The notes: a model not told the origin generated them from the sequence alone. Positions 16,249 through 26,128 are shown, counted from the stretch's first letter. The stretch is DNA of 64,000 bases from an uncultured Thiothrix sp. (GCF_937873765.1 NZ_CALMZC010000002.1:1-64000); one strand, 5' to 3'. Program-made: numbers and translations.

Positions 16249-17232
16249 ATGCCTGAGAATAATCCTTTTGAAGCTTTTCCTGAAACTAAGTCCAGTCCTA
16301 ATTTAAGCGCGCGCGAAAAACTTTTTGCCGACATGGGGTTAAGCCCCCAAGCCCCCCTCCTGAACCCTGTTCCAACCGATGATTTTCTGCAAGTTGGTTT
16401 TACAACTGACACTGCTAATCCCCTTACCACGCTCACTGAACCTACCACCATTCCGTCTAAGCATACAGAACTAGTTGAGGAGAGCGATAAGGTAGTTGAT
16501 GCTATATTCACCAGCACACAACCACCAGAACCTACTCAATTGACGCCTGTACCAGAGGCTTTCACTGCACAACCAACTGAGCATGAATCTGTACTACCAG
16601 AACTAACGGCTGCTTTACAGACAGAATCAGAGCCAGAAATTACCGCTGATCCCGTTACAAGACTAGAGGGAGTATCTGCTGAACACCCCGATCAGCCAGA
16701 GCTGCACGCAGAACCAGCTTTAGTAGAAACTACTGCGAATGCACCAGAAAGACTAGCTGTATTGAAGTCTTTAGATCGTGCAGGGCTAGCTCCTATTGTT
16801 GATGCGTATACTGATTTACAACAAAGACTAGTTGCTCATCAAACCTTAATTAGTGCAGAGCGCGAAGCTATTGCAGCTTTACGTAATCAAATGCGCCAAC
16901 TGAATGCACGTGGGCATGATATGTCTGAAACTTGGATCGGATTAGATCAAGGCCGACAATTAGTGCAAGTGGATAGTTGTGAGTACCTGATCCGCTCGAT
17001 TAGCCAAATCAATGAAGTGATTCAGCAAGATAGTCAACACGCGGTGCAATTAATAGCGCCCATTAAAACGGGTGTAGAAATTCTTGAATTGCGGGTAAAG
17101 CATATCAGTGCTATTGAGAATTTATTGGTGCATATGCAGGAGGGTTTAAAACTGCAAGAGCAATTAGCAGGTGCAAACACTTTAATTCATAATTTAGCCA
17201 AGCAGTTAGGTTTAAATTTCACTCAAGCCTAA
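16249..17232 (+). CDS. Unknown acidic disordered protein with C-terminal coiled coil
   Basis: About 327 residues from the ATG at 16249; the longer frame from a TTG at 16135 has no ribosome site and crosses a hairpin. Residues 1-200 are rich in Pro, Thr, Glu and Ala with little order (EPTQLTPVPEAFTAQPTEHE). From about 205 the sequence becomes helical: LDRAGLAPIVDAYTDLQQRL and onwards, with heptad-like spacing to the end. There is no signal peptide or membrane helix. I recognise no family. The form suggests a cytoplasmic scaffold or adaptor. A good terminator follows. Confidence 0.6.
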   Translation: MPENNPFEAFPETKSSPNLSAREKLFADMGLSPQAPLLNPVPTDDFLQVGFTTDTANPLTTLTEPTTIPSKHTELVEESDKVVDAIFTSTQPPEPTQLTPVPEAFTAQPTEHESVLPELTAALQTESEPEITADPVTRLEGVSAEHPDQPELHAEPALVETTANAPERLAVLKSLDRAGLAPIVDAYTDLQQRLVAHQTLISAEREAIAALRNQMRQLNARGHDMSETWIGLDQGRQLVQVDSCEYLIRSISQINEVIQQDSQHAVQLIAPIKTGVEILELRVKHISAIENLLVHMQEGLKLQEQLAGANTLIHNLAKQLGLNFTQA

Positions 17233-17254
17233 GCAAAACCTGCTTTTTCTAACT

Positions 17255-17279
17255 AAAGCCGCTTTCAAAGCGGCTTTTT
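17255..17279 (+). terminator. Rho-independent terminator
   Basis: Perfect stem of AAAGCCGCT against AGCGGCTTT with a 5-base loop, running into TTTTT. It ends the transcript of the unknown coiled-coil gene. Confidence 0.8.
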
Positions 17280-17317
17280 GCTTTAGATTACCTGTTCATT
17301 AACACGCAGAACAGCAA

Positions 17318-17347
17318 TTGACCCTGTTATCCCACGCTTGCCATAAT
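17318..17347 (+). promoter_or_regulatory. Candidate sigma-70 promoter for pssA
   Basis: TTGACC at 17318-17323 and CATAAT at 17342-17347 with an 18-base spacer, about 50 bases before the pssA start and just after the upstream terminator. Confidence 0.5.
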
Positions 17348-17396
17348 ACTTTTCCGCTCAAGCACGATAATCACAAAACTACTAGGAAATAAAGCA

Positions 17397-18227
17397 ATGG
17401 AACCAGAAAATCAGGCTGTTAGCTCTGAGCCTAACGCTACCCCCGAGCGCCCACGCAGTCGGGGTATTTATTTACTCCCTAATCTGTTCACAACTGCTGC
17501 CATGTTCAGTGGCTTCTATGCCATCGTTGCGGCTATGCAAGGCCATTTTGAAGCAGCCGCCATTGCGATTTTTATTTCTATGGTCTTAGATGGTTTAGAT
17601 GGGCGTGTTGCCCGCTTAACCAATACCCAGACGGCCTTTGGTGCTGAATATGACAGCATGTCGGATCTGATTTCCTTTGGGGTCGCTCCCGGTTTAACCA
17701 TGTATCAATGGTCTTTAGTCCATTTCGGGGAAATGGGTACGGGCTGGGGTAAAGTGGGTTGGCTAGCGGCTTTCGTTTATGTCGCTTGTGCGGCTTTACG
17801 CTTGGCCCGTTTTAATACGCATCTTGGCAAAGGTGATAAGAAATACTTTACTGGTTTACCCAGCCCCACGGCGGCTGCTTTGCTGGCTGGCATGGTTTGG
17901 GTGTTCAATGACTTAAGTATTTCTGGGAATAATTTTCAGTTTCCTGCACTGTTGATGACACTTACAGCAGGCTTGTTGATGGTCAGCAATGTCAGTTATT
18001 ACAGTTTTAAAGAAATCGATTTGCGTAATCGAGTGCCTTTTGTGGTGATGATTGCGGTCTTATTGTTGTTTGCCCTAACCACTATCGACCCACCTAAAGT
18101 CCTATTCACCGTGTTTGTGGCTTATACTTTATCGGGGCCTATCATTTGGGGAATACGTCGTTATCGCCGCATGCAAAGACGCAAAAAAGAAGGTCAAATT
18201 ACTCCACCTACCCCACCACAGCTTTGA
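17397..18227 (+). CDS. pssA: CDP-diacylglycerol--serine O-phosphatidyltransferase
   Basis: 276 residues. Makes phosphatidylserine from CDP-diacylglycerol and serine in the inner membrane, the first step to phosphatidylethanolamine. The CDP-alcohol phosphatidyltransferase motif D-G-x2-A-R-x8-G-x3-D-x3-D is complete at residues 68-90 (DGRVARLTNTQTAFG then EYDSMSD). Several hydrophobic helices follow. The length and membrane-helix type fit the PssA subclass II of many Gram-negatives and Bacillus rather than the phospholipase-D type of E. coli. Own promoter and terminator are visible. Confidence 0.92.
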   Translation: MEPENQAVSSEPNATPERPRSRGIYLLPNLFTTAAMFSGFYAIVAAMQGHFEAAAIAIFISMVLDGLDGRVARLTNTQTAFGAEYDSMSDLISFGVAPGLTMYQWSLVHFGEMGTGWGKVGWLAAFVYVACAALRLARFNTHLGKGDKKYFTGLPSPTAAALLAGMVWVFNDLSISGNNFQFPALLMTLTAGLLMVSNVSYYSFKEIDLRNRVPFVVMIAVLLLFALTTIDPPKVLFTVFVAYTLSGPIIWGIRRYRRMQRRKKEGQITPPTPPQL

Positions 18228-18233
18228 TCATTT

Positions 18234-18262
18234 CGGGAGTCTCTCGTCGTTAGAGGCTCCCG
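18234..18262 (+). terminator. Hairpin terminator after pssA
   Basis: CGGGAGTCTCT pairs with AGAGGCTCCCG (11 bp including one G-T pair) around a 7-base loop, 6 bases after the pssA stop. It is followed only by TTTC, so termination may be weak. Confidence 0.55.
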
Positions 18263-18359
18263 TTTCAAACTTTAAGCTAACACAAAAATCACTGAGAAAA
18301 CTTGAGCTTCGCTTAGATTTACTGTAGTTTCTCCAGCATCTTTTTAGATTTGAAACTCA

Positions 18360-18455
18360 ATGAATACACGCAGCCTGACACTTGATTTGTCGACTGGCTA
18401 TCTAAGCCGCCGCTGCTTCCTGCCTACTGTTCTGCTCTACCGACTGCCTATATAG
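18360..18455 (+). promoter_or_regulatory. Possible Leu-rich leader ORF and palindrome before leuA
   Basis: The 319-base gap 18228-18546 holds the pssA hairpin and this short ORF. The 31-codon ORF has eight Leu codons, including an adjacent Leu-Leu pair, and its stop lies inside the palindrome CTGCCTATATAGGCAG (18444-18459). It starts 187 bases upstream of leuA. This is how a leucine attenuation leader would look, but there is no clear ribosome site and no convincing terminator with a T-run, so the call is weak. Confidence 0.25.
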
Positions 18456-18546
18456 GCAGAATAAAGCTAACTGAAGCCTCGCGAGCTTAACACGCGTCCT
18501 CTGTTTTAATTTATCATTAGGTCTAGCAGAATCTCTGGAGACACCC

Positions 18547-20094
18547 ATGTCTAAACAACGTTTAATCATTTTTGATACCACTTTACGGGATGGCGAGCAA
18601 AGCCCCGGCGCATCCATGACTCAAGCTGAGAAAATCCGCATCGCCAAAATGCTAGAAAAAATGCGAGTGGATGTCATTGAGGCTGGGTTCCCGATAGCCA
18701 GCCCCGGCGATTTCGAGTCGGTCAAAGCAATTGCCGGCCTCATTAAAGAAAGTACCGTTTGTGGCTTAGCCCGCGCTTTAGATGCCGATATTGAACGAGC
18801 TGCTGAGGCATTGAAAGGTGCGAACTCTGGGCGCATTCATACTTTTATTGCGACCTCCCCGATTCATATGCAAAACAAATTGCGTATGACACCCGATCAG
18901 GTCGTCGAGCAAGCCGTGTATGCGGTAAAAAAAGCCCGTAATTACACGGATAATGTTGAGTTTTCTTGTGAAGATGCCGGGCGCTCTGAATTTGAATTTT
19001 TATGTCGCGTGATTGAAGCAGCGATTGCCGCCGGTGCAACCACCATTAATATCCCAGATACCGTTGGCTATCAAATTCCGCATGTCTTCGGTGATATGGT
19101 CGGACGTTTGCTTCAGACCATTCCGAATGCGGATAAAGCGGTCTTCTCGGTGCATTGCCACAATGACTTAGGTTTAGCGGTGGGCAACTCTTTAGCTGCA
19201 GTGATGCAAGGTGCTCGCCAAGTGGAATGTACGATCAATGGTTTAGGTGAGCGTGCGGGTAATGCCTCTTTAGAAGAAATTGTGATGGCGATTCGTACTC
19301 GTCACGATGTGTTCTCGGTAGAAACCCAGATTGATACCACTCAAATCGTCCCCACTTCGCGCTTAGTCTCGAGCGTCACCGGCTTTCCCGTGCAACCGAA
19401 TAAAGCGATTGTCGGGGCGAATGCGTTTGCGCATGAATCAGGGATTCATCAAGATGGCGTATTGAAGCATCGGGAAACCTATGAAATCATGCGTGCTCAA
19501 GACGTAGGCTGGTCAGATAATAAGATTGTCCTTGGCAAGCACTCAGGCCGGAATGCTTTCCGCACCCGCTTACAGGATTTAGGCATTGAGTTAAAAACCG
19601 AAGAAGAAATCAATACTGCTTTCTCGCGTTTTAAGGATTTAGCGGATCGCAAACACGAAATCTTCGATGAAGATTTACAAATGTTGATCCTAGAGTCACG
19701 CTCTGCACAAGAACAAGCGGCTTATGAGTTGGTTTCTTCAAAAGTTTGCTCAGAAACCGGTGAAGCGCCCGTTGCGACCGTGACTTTAAAAGTACGTGGC
19801 ATTGAGCAGCGATCGGAAGCGTTGGGCGGTGGCCCTGTGGATGCTGTGTATAAAGCAATCCAAGCAATTACTCGTGAAGAAGCTGAATTGCAGCTCTACT
19901 CCGTGAATGCGATTACCAGCGGTACGGATTCACAAGGTGAAGTCACCATTCGCCTAGAGCAAGCAGGCCGACTAGTGCATGGACATGGCGCGGATACCGA
20001 TATTGTGATTGCCTCGGCCAAAGCTTATGTTGATGGCCTGAATAAACTTGCTTCTAGTCAATATCGCGCCCATCCACAACATGATGGAGTGTAA
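18547..20094 (+). CDS. leuA: 2-isopropylmalate synthase
   Basis: 515 residues, the usual bacterial length. Condenses acetyl-CoA with 2-oxoisovalerate, the first committed step of leucine synthesis. N-terminal TIM barrel with [17 protein letters not shown] (about 8-24) and the metal-site [12 protein letters not shown]; the [14 protein letters not shown] motif follows. The C-terminal LeuA allosteric domain (from about 390, [13 protein letters not shown]) is present, so leucine feedback is expected. Start has TGGAGA 6-8 bases upstream. leuBCD are not nearby. Confidence 0.95.
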   Translation: MSKQRLIIFDTTLRDGEQSPGASMTQAEKIRIAKMLEKMRVDVIEAGFPIASPGDFESVKAIAGLIKESTVCGLARALDADIERAAEALKGANSGRIHTFIATSPIHMQNKLRMTPDQVVEQAVYAVKKARNYTDNVEFSCEDAGRSEFEFLCRVIEAAIAAGATTINIPDTVGYQIPHVFGDMVGRLLQTIPNADKAVFSVHCHNDLGLAVGNSLAAVMQGARQVECTINGLGERAGNASLEEIVMAIRTRHDVFSVETQIDTTQIVPTSRLVSSVTGFPVQPNKAIVGANAFAHESGIHQDGVLKHRETYEIMRAQDVGWSDNKIVLGKHSGRNAFRTRLQDLGIELKTEEEINTAFSRFKDLADRKHEIFDEDLQMLILESRSAQEQAAYELVSSKVCSETGEAPVATVTLKVRGIEQRSEALGGGPVDAVYKAIQAITREEAELQLYSVNAITSGTDSQGEVTIRLEQAGRLVHGHGADTDIVIASAKAYVDGLNKLASSQYRAHPQHDGV

Positions 20095-20100
20095 TTAGTT

Positions 20101-20937
20101 TTGGATTGGCCGACGCGCAGTCGTTATCTAAAGGCAATGGGTATTCCCCTGTGGATACCCAAAGATTTGGCTGTGGACGATGAAACTACGCCGAATCCAG
20201 AACTACCTGCCACACTGACTAGTGAAACACTAGAGCCACTAACATCCATCAGTAAACCTGCTAGTTCACCGAGAGCGCTCAGTGAGTTATTTGCTGAACC
20301 TGCTAAACCTAAAGTCATACCAAACCCTGCTAAGCCAGTGATTGCTAGTCATGCGCCTAATTGCAGCCAACTCAATTGGCTAGACTTAGAAGCTGCCGTT
20401 GCGGCTTGTAAGTTATGTGAACTGCACAAAACCCGCACCCAAACAGTGTTTGGTACAGGTCATCAGCAAGCGCGGTGCATGATCATTGGCGAAGCACCGG
20501 GGGCAGAAGAAGATCGTCAAGGCCTACCGTTTGTGGGTAAATCGGGCAAGCTCCTAACGAATATGCTCGCAGCTATCGATATTGCACGTGAAGACATCTA
20601 TATCGCTAATATTCTTAAATGCCGTCCACCGAATAATCGTGACCCAAAACCGGAAGAAGCCGCTGCTTGTCGTGGCTATTTAGAGCGGCAAATTGCTTTA
20701 ATTCAGCCAATGCTGATTTTAGTGGTTGGAAGAATTGCGGCACACAATTTATTACAAACGACTACCCCACTAGGCCGCTTACGGGGCAGTGTGCATACCT
20801 TACCCAATAGTACCGTGCCCGTGATTGTAACTTATCACCCTGCTTATTTGCTGCGCCAACCCACTGAAAAGCGGCGAGCTTGGCAGGATTTACAATTAGC
20901 TCGGGATTTTTTAGCTAGCCTAGGCGTTAAAGCGTAA
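20101..20937 (+). CDS. Type-4 (Fe-S) uracil-DNA glycosylase
   Basis: 278 residues. Removes uracil from DNA in base-excision repair. Family-4 marks: the active-site motif GEAPGAEEDRQGLPFVG (about 130-146), TYHPAYLL near the end, and four Fe-S cysteines (103, 106, 174, 190) in ACKLCELHK, ILKCRPP and AACRGYL. The N-terminal RYLKAMGI segment is typical of gammaproteobacterial forms, followed by a Pro-rich linker. That is why I keep the TTG start at 20101; the ATG at 20137 is an alternative. Six bases follow the leuA stop. Confidence 0.88.
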   Translation: MDWPTRSRYLKAMGIPLWIPKDLAVDDETTPNPELPATLTSETLEPLTSISKPASSPRALSELFAEPAKPKVIPNPAKPVIASHAPNCSQLNWLDLEAAVAACKLCELHKTRTQTVFGTGHQQARCMIIGEAPGAEEDRQGLPFVGKSGKLLTNMLAAIDIAREDIYIANILKCRPPNNRDPKPEEAAACRGYLERQIALIQPMLILVVGRIAAHNLLQTTTPLGRLRGSVHTLPNSTVPVIVTYHPAYLLRQPTEKRRAWQDLQLARDFLASLGVKA

Positions 20938-20945
20938 ATTGTTTC

Positions 20946-21410
20946 ATGCCTGAATTCAGTCCTTTTTTACCTTTGCGTCCGATGAACTTGGCTGATCTTG
21001 AGCGGATTATGCCGATTGAAGAGCGCGCTTATCCTTATCCTTGGACTTTAGGGATTTTCCAAGATTGCCTCAAACACAAAACTTATCATGCTTATATTTA
21101 TGAGCTGGATCAGCAAATTCTCGCCTATTGTGTCTTATCCATTGCGGTGGGTGAATTACATATTTTAAATATCACGGTTGAACCTTGCCAGCAAAAGCGC
21201 GGCTTAGGCAGACGCTTACTGGCAACAGCCGAACAAATTGCTAGTGGCTTAGGTGCACAGGATTGTTTTTTAGAGGTTCGCCCCTCGAATACAGCCGCAA
21301 TTCATTTGTATTTAGCGCAAGGTTTTAATGAAGTCGGTTTACGTAAAAACTATTATCCTGCTAAAAATGGGCGTGAGCATGCCCTACTCATGGCAAAAAC
21401 TTTAGTTTAA
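20946..21410 (+). CDS. rimI: Ribosomal protein S18-alanine N-acetyltransferase
   Basis: 154 residues of the GNAT fold. Acetylates the N-terminal alanine of ribosomal protein S18. The acetyl-CoA loop is QKRGLGRRLL (about 83-92), preceded by LHILNITVEP, with FLEVRPSNTAAIHLYLAQGF after it, all diagnostic of RimI. It follows the uracil glycosylase gene by 8 bases, so they are likely cotranscribed. Confidence 0.9.
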   Translation: MPEFSPFLPLRPMNLADLERIMPIEERAYPYPWTLGIFQDCLKHKTYHAYIYELDQQILAYCVLSIAVGELHILNITVEPCQQKRGLGRRLLATAEQIASGLGAQDCFLEVRPSNTAAIHLYLAQGFNEVGLRKNYYPAKNGREHALLMAKTLV

Positions 21411-21485
21411 ATTCCTTCAAGGGGTTAGTGGTGAAGCTCTAGCAGTGCTATTATTGCGGTCTTTGGCAACATCTTTAAGCTATTA

Positions 21486-22817
21486 ATGTCTGCGACTGGG
21501 CTAAAACAGGGAGCTTCCGACAACTTGAGAGGATCAGCACAACCCGTGCGCATCCACGCGTCTGAGCATAAAATACAAGAAGAGCAAATTTGCGAACGTG
21601 CTGATGCCATTATCCGCAAGCTACAAAAAGCGGGCTTTGAAGCCTATTTAGTAGGTGGTTGCGTGCGTGATCTCTTACTCGGCTTAACTCCTAAAGATTT
21701 CGACATTGCTACTAGCGCTAATCCTGAGCAAGTGCGCAAACTCTTTTCCTCAGCCCGTTTGATCGGGCGGCGTTTTCGTCTGGCGCATATTTATTATGGG
21801 CGGGATTATATTGAAGTCGCTACCTTCCGCGCACCACATGATGAAAGCTCTCAAGGTCAAGTGAATGAACAGGGTCGTATCTTGCACGATAATGTTTATG
21901 GGACTTTAGAAGAAGATGTTTGGCGGCGTGATTTCACCATCAATGCCCTGTTCTATGATCCAGTTCGTGGTGATGTACTCGATTATGTCGGTGGTATGCA
22001 GGACTTAGCCAAGCGGCGTTTGCATTTAATCGGCGATGCTGAGCAGCGTTATCGTGAAGATCCGGTACGCATGCTGCGTGCTTTACGCTTTGTCGCTAAA
22101 TTGGATTTCGTATTAGATGGCCCAACGGGTGACTTGATCGAAGCGATGGTACCACTCCTTAATGATGTGGCTCCTGCTCGTTTATTTGATGAACTTTTAA
22201 AGCTGTTACATAGCGGCCAAGGCTGGAAAACCTTTTGCCTATTAGAACAGTATAAGCTGCTGCCTATCCTCTTACCAATTACTGCCGCAAGTCTTGCGCA
22301 AGATGATCAAGGGATTTATCGGAAACTCATCCAGTCCGCTTTAAGCAATACTGATAATCGTATTGCTGAAGGTAAATCGGTGATGCCTGCCTTCTTGTTT
22401 GCGGTACTTTTATGGGAGCAAGTCCATTCGCAAATGGTGCAAGCGCAACTTAAAGGCCATCCAGAATTGCAAGCTTTGCACATTGCAGCGACTGATGTGC
22501 TGCGTGATCAAGTGAAAGTGACCGCGATCCCGCGCCGCTTTAGTAATATCACCCGTGAAATTTGGGGCTTACAATCGCGCTTCCACCATCGTGATTTACG
22601 CCGCGCAAATATTCTGTTAAGTAATCCACGCTTCCGGGCTGCTTATGACTTTCTCTACCTACGGGCAGCAGCCGGCGAAACTAGGGTCGCTGAGGATGCC
22701 GCTTGGTGGACCCATTTTCAAGAAGCGTCACCCGAAGACCGCTTAGGCCTGTGCAAAAATGGTGGTAAAAAGCGGCGTACTAAGCGCAAAAAAACTAACC
22801 CAGCGGCCTCTGAATGA
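21486..22817 (+). CDS. pcnB: Poly(A) polymerase I
   Basis: 443 residues. Adds poly(A) tails to RNA 3' ends, marking them for decay. The nucleotidyltransferase core shows YLVGGCVRDLLLG (about 54-66) and catalytic Asp71/Asp73 in PKDFDIATSANP, followed by RRDFTINALFYDP. These and the RFVAKLDF helix favour PcnB over CCA-adding enzyme. The tail is very basic (KKRRTKRKK), as in PcnB. No strong ribosome site at 21486. Overlaps folK by 4 bases (ATGA). Confidence 0.9.
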   Translation: MSATGLKQGASDNLRGSAQPVRIHASEHKIQEEQICERADAIIRKLQKAGFEAYLVGGCVRDLLLGLTPKDFDIATSANPEQVRKLFSSARLIGRRFRLAHIYYGRDYIEVATFRAPHDESSQGQVNEQGRILHDNVYGTLEEDVWRRDFTINALFYDPVRGDVLDYVGGMQDLAKRRLHLIGDAEQRYREDPVRMLRALRFVAKLDFVLDGPTGDLIEAMVPLLNDVAPARLFDELLKLLHSGQGWKTFCLLEQYKLLPILLPITAASLAQDDQGIYRKLIQSALSNTDNRIAEGKSVMPAFLFAVLLWEQVHSQMVQAQLKGHPELQALHIAATDVLRDQVKVTAIPRRFSNITREIWGLQSRFHHRDLRRANILLSNPRFRAAYDFLYLRAAAGETRVAEDAAWWTHFQEASPEDRLGLCKNGGKKRRTKRKKTNPAASE

Positions 22818-23302
22818 ACACTGTTGCCTATATTGGTTTAGGGAGTAATCAGGGCGACTCACGCGCCACTCTGCAATCAGCGCTTACATCTTTAAACCAA
22901 CACACGGCTATTCAAGTCACAGATGTTTCTAGTTTTTATCAAAGCAAGCCGGTTGGCCCAGTAGGTCAGCCTGATTATATCAATGCAGTAGCCTGCCTAA
23001 GCACAAGCTTGAATGCTCAAGAATTATTAGTTGTTTTATTAGAAACTGAGCGCTTACACGGGCGAGTACGCGATCCCAATTTACGTTGGGGGCCAAGGAC
23101 TTTAGATTTGGATTTATTGCTGTTTGGTGCTGCGGTTATTCAAGAGGCTAATTTGATAGTGCCGCATCCTGAATTAAGTAAGCGTAGCTTTGTAGTTTAT
23201 CCTCTATATGAACTTCACCCAGACTTGATCCTACCCTGTGGACAAGCTTTACGAGAGTATACGTTCGTTCTAGCCAGTAGTGATTTAACTAAACTTTTAT
23301 AA
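22814..23302 (+). CDS. folK: 2-amino-4-hydroxy-6-hydroxymethyldihydropteridine pyrophosphokinase
   Basis: 162 residues. Transfers pyrophosphate to the pterin in folate synthesis. Seen: YIGLGSNQGDS at the start, SSFYQSKPVGPVGQPDYINA, and the signature RWGPRTLDLDLLLFG with metal-binding aspartates, then IVPHPELSKRSFV. Translationally coupled to pcnB through the ATGA overlap, the common gammaproteobacterial pcnB-folK pair. Confidence 0.95.
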   Translation: MNTVAYIGLGSNQGDSRATLQSALTSLNQHTAIQVTDVSSFYQSKPVGPVGQPDYINAVACLSTSLNAQELLVVLLETERLHGRVRDPNLRWGPRTLDLDLLLFGAAVIQEANLIVPHPELSKRSFVVYPLYELHPDLILPCGQALREYTFVLASSDLTKLL

Positions 23303-23460
23303 ACAGCTCGCTCTAGGCTCTCGTGTTGAACACTAGTCTTATCTACCTTATTTCCTACAGATTTCATTAACATAACTTAGCCTAGATTCAGGCATCATCA
23401 GGCTAGAGTTGCTTAAGATAAGCCATAAAAACTAATAATAGGGCTTATGCATAAATTATT

Positions 23461-26112
23461 ATGAAACAATCTATCAAACGTATGAGCCTCGGGCTGGCCT
23501 TACTCAGCTTATGGCTTAGTATTCCAGCTTATGCAACCGATACAGTCTGCGATATCAGTAAAAACGAGTTCGGTGGATTAGTCTTTCGTGATTATGATGA
23601 CGATGGGCAACAAGATTCACTAGAACCGGGGGTAGCCGGTATTACCATTAAAGCCTTTGATGCCAACAATCAAGCAGTGAGTTCGGCAGTAACGGGTGAT
23701 AATGGGGTTTATGTGCTAGCTGGTGTCAGTAATGGGACAGCCTATCGATTAGAATTTTCCGGTTTGGCAGACACCGACAAACCTAGCACCCAAGGGATTG
23801 ACTCCCAAACCACTGTACGTTTTGAAACAGCGGCTGCCCGTTGCGATGTCAAATTTGGAGTGAGTAATCCCTTACAATACTGCCAAGCTGCACCTGAATT
23901 GGTGACCTCGCGCTTCGTATTAGGTGATCAGTTAATGGGATCTAACCAAACTAAAAATACGCTGATTTCCATTAACGCAGGTTGGGGGCAATACGCTACA
24001 GGCAAAGATACTAATCCTCATCAATCTGATTTGGCTTTCTGGCAACCTGTTGATAAAAAACCACGCTCAGTCGCTATTGCCAATAAAGTTGGATCAATTT
24101 ACGGGATCGCTTGGGACAGAAAGAATAATTATCTCTATGCAGCCGCTTACCACAAGATGCAATCAGGTTATGGGCCGGGTGGACGTGGGCAAATTTATCG
24201 ACTTGCAATCGACCCTAAAACAGGTATGCCAACTCAAGAACCAGAAGCATGGGTAAACGTGGAAACAGATTTAGGTGTTACTGTCTGTGGGAGCCATGGT
24301 AATGATTTACTCAATCAATATGATACCACTACTTTCAATCAAGTCGGCAAATGTAGTTTAGGCGATTTAGACTTGTCGGAAGATGGGCAAACCTTATTTG
24401 TAACTAACCTAAGCACTAAAGAAATCATCGGAATTGATACAGTTAAACAAGTCAAAGTCGGACAATGGGCATTTCCGACTAATCAAGCCAGTTGTAAAAA
24501 TGCGCCGGATGACGTGCGCCCCTTCGGTCTGAAATACCATCATGGTTTATTGTATGTCGGGGCAATTTGTTCGGGTGAGATTAGCCGTGCAGCAAACTTA
24601 GCCACCGCACGCGATGAATTACGGGCTTATGTTTACTCCCTAGACACGACTACCAATGCGTGGTCAGAGGTCTTGAATTATGACTGGAGCAAACAGCGCT
24701 ATGGTATTTATAAAACGCAGCTTGACCCTTGGTTAAACAGTATGGATCAAATTGCTGTCTCCCGCTTTGCCAAAGGGACACCACGTAACTGGGTAACCGA
24801 TAACTCTCAAATGCTGACAGATATTGAATTCGTAGGGAATGATATAGTGTTAGGTTTCCGAGGGCGTTTAGCTGACCAATGGGGCGTTGATTTACCCTAT
24901 TCGCGGACTACGCCTACAGTGATAGCTGCCTTGAATTACACCACGAATACGGTTGGTGATATTGTTTGTGTGGGCTATGACAGCGCGACCCAATCTTATA
25001 TGTGGGAAAGCAATGATCACACGAATAATTTAGGCGTATGTGCAGGTCGTAGCGCTAGTAATTCTGGCTATGTTCATCCCGATACTAATTATGACTTAAA
25101 CAATGCGGATACCCGTTACCACAACACCTCACTAGATGATGGGGAGTTCTATTGGGGGGATGGGGGTGCACCTATCTACGGGACTACTGCTCGTCACTAT
25201 GAAATTTCTCAAGGTGGCTTAGCACAAATTGGGACTGGTCCTATTATTATGAGTGCCTTAACCCCGCCTAACTCATTAGGGGTGGGCTATGACCAAAGTT
25301 CTGGTTTTGTGTGGATGGATAATAATAACGGTGCACCGACTGGGGCTTATGTAGCATATGACAGCTCTAGCCCAGAATCCTTTAGTAAGTCAGCCGGCTT
25401 AGGTGATATTGAAGCCTTATGTTTGCCTGCGCCTGTGCAAATTGGTAACCGCGTGTGGTCGGATAATAATAAAAACGGTATTCAAGATCCGAGTGAAGCG
25501 GGGTTAGCTAATGTGGAAATCACATTAAGTTGTGGTGTAAATACCGCTAAAACTACGACGGCTAGTGATGGTACTTATTATTTTTCTAATGCTGAAAATG
25601 GCAATGCGCCCTTCTTAAAAACAGGTATGTTGTGCACCTTAACACCGGGAATAGTACCGTCCACCACAGATACCTACGAAGCTACCGTGGCAAATGTGCA
25701 AATTGATACCACTAATCATCCTTTAGTCGATGTGCGTGACTCAGATGCAGCTGCAGAACAGGGGGTTGACTTTACGGTAGGGCAACCGGGGGAAAATAAC
25801 CATTCTATTGACTTTGGCTTTGCCCCCTTACCAAAGAAGGTTGATTTAAAACTGACTAAAACTGTTAGTAAATCTTCAGTCGGGCGCGGTGAGGAGTTTA
25901 TTTATACCCTAAGCATTACCAATGAAAGCGCTAACCCAGCTACTGCTGTACAGGTTAAAGATGCCTTACCAGCAGGGTTGGTATACGTCAGTGATGATGG
26001 ACAAAGTGTTTATGCTAAAGATGTCTTTGATGAGCTGACTGGGCTTTGGACTGTGGAAGATGTAGCTGCGAATCAAACCAAAACTTTAAATATTACAGTC
26101 AAAGCCCTTTAA
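23461..26112 (+). CDS. Large secreted SdrD-B/DUF11 surface protein
   Basis: 883 residues with a signal peptide ending IPAYA (about residue 25). Domain order: an SdrD B-like module at about 37-135 (GLVFRDYDDDGQQDSLEPGV), a long middle region of about 500 residues with repeated strand motifs that may form a propeller (IYGIAWDRKNNYLYAAAY), a second SdrD B-like module from about 660 (IGNRVWSDNNKNGIQDPSEA), and a C-terminal DUF11 module from about 796 (LKLTKTVSKSSVGRGEEFIY). There is no sortase or autotransporter anchor. It stands alone, with no neighbouring secretion genes. Likely extracellular or sheath-bound; function unknown. Confidence 0.75.
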   Translation: MKQSIKRMSLGLALLSLWLSIPAYATDTVCDISKNEFGGLVFRDYDDDGQQDSLEPGVAGITIKAFDANNQAVSSAVTGDNGVYVLAGVSNGTAYRLEFSGLADTDKPSTQGIDSQTTVRFETAAARCDVKFGVSNPLQYCQAAPELVTSRFVLGDQLMGSNQTKNTLISINAGWGQYATGKDTNPHQSDLAFWQPVDKKPRSVAIANKVGSIYGIAWDRKNNYLYAAAYHKMQSGYGPGGRGQIYRLAIDPKTGMPTQEPEAWVNVETDLGVTVCGSHGNDLLNQYDTTTFNQVGKCSLGDLDLSEDGQTLFVTNLSTKEIIGIDTVKQVKVGQWAFPTNQASCKNAPDDVRPFGLKYHHGLLYVGAICSGEISRAANLATARDELRAYVYSLDTTTNAWSEVLNYDWSKQRYGIYKTQLDPWLNSMDQIAVSRFAKGTPRNWVTDNSQMLTDIEFVGNDIVLGFRGRLADQWGVDLPYSRTTPTVIAALNYTTNTVGDIVCVGYDSATQSYMWESNDHTNNLGVCAGRSASNSGYVHPDTNYDLNNADTRYHNTSLDDGEFYWGDGGAPIYGTTARHYEISQGGLAQIGTGPIIMSALTPPNSLGVGYDQSSGFVWMDNNNGAPTGAYVAYDSSSPESFSKSAGLGDIEALCLPAPVQIGNRVWSDNNKNGIQDPSEAGLANVEITLSCGVNTAKTTTASDGTYYFSNAENGNAPFLKTGMLCTLTPGIVPSTTDTYEATVANVQIDTTNHPLVDVRDSDAAAEQGVDFTVGQPGENNHSIDFGFAPLPKKVDLKLTKTVSKSSVGRGEEFIYTLSITNESANPATAVQVKDALPAGLVYVSDDGQSVYAKDVFDELTGLWTVEDVAANQTKTLNITVKAL

Positions 26113-26128
26113 ATGACAGCGCTAGGAA

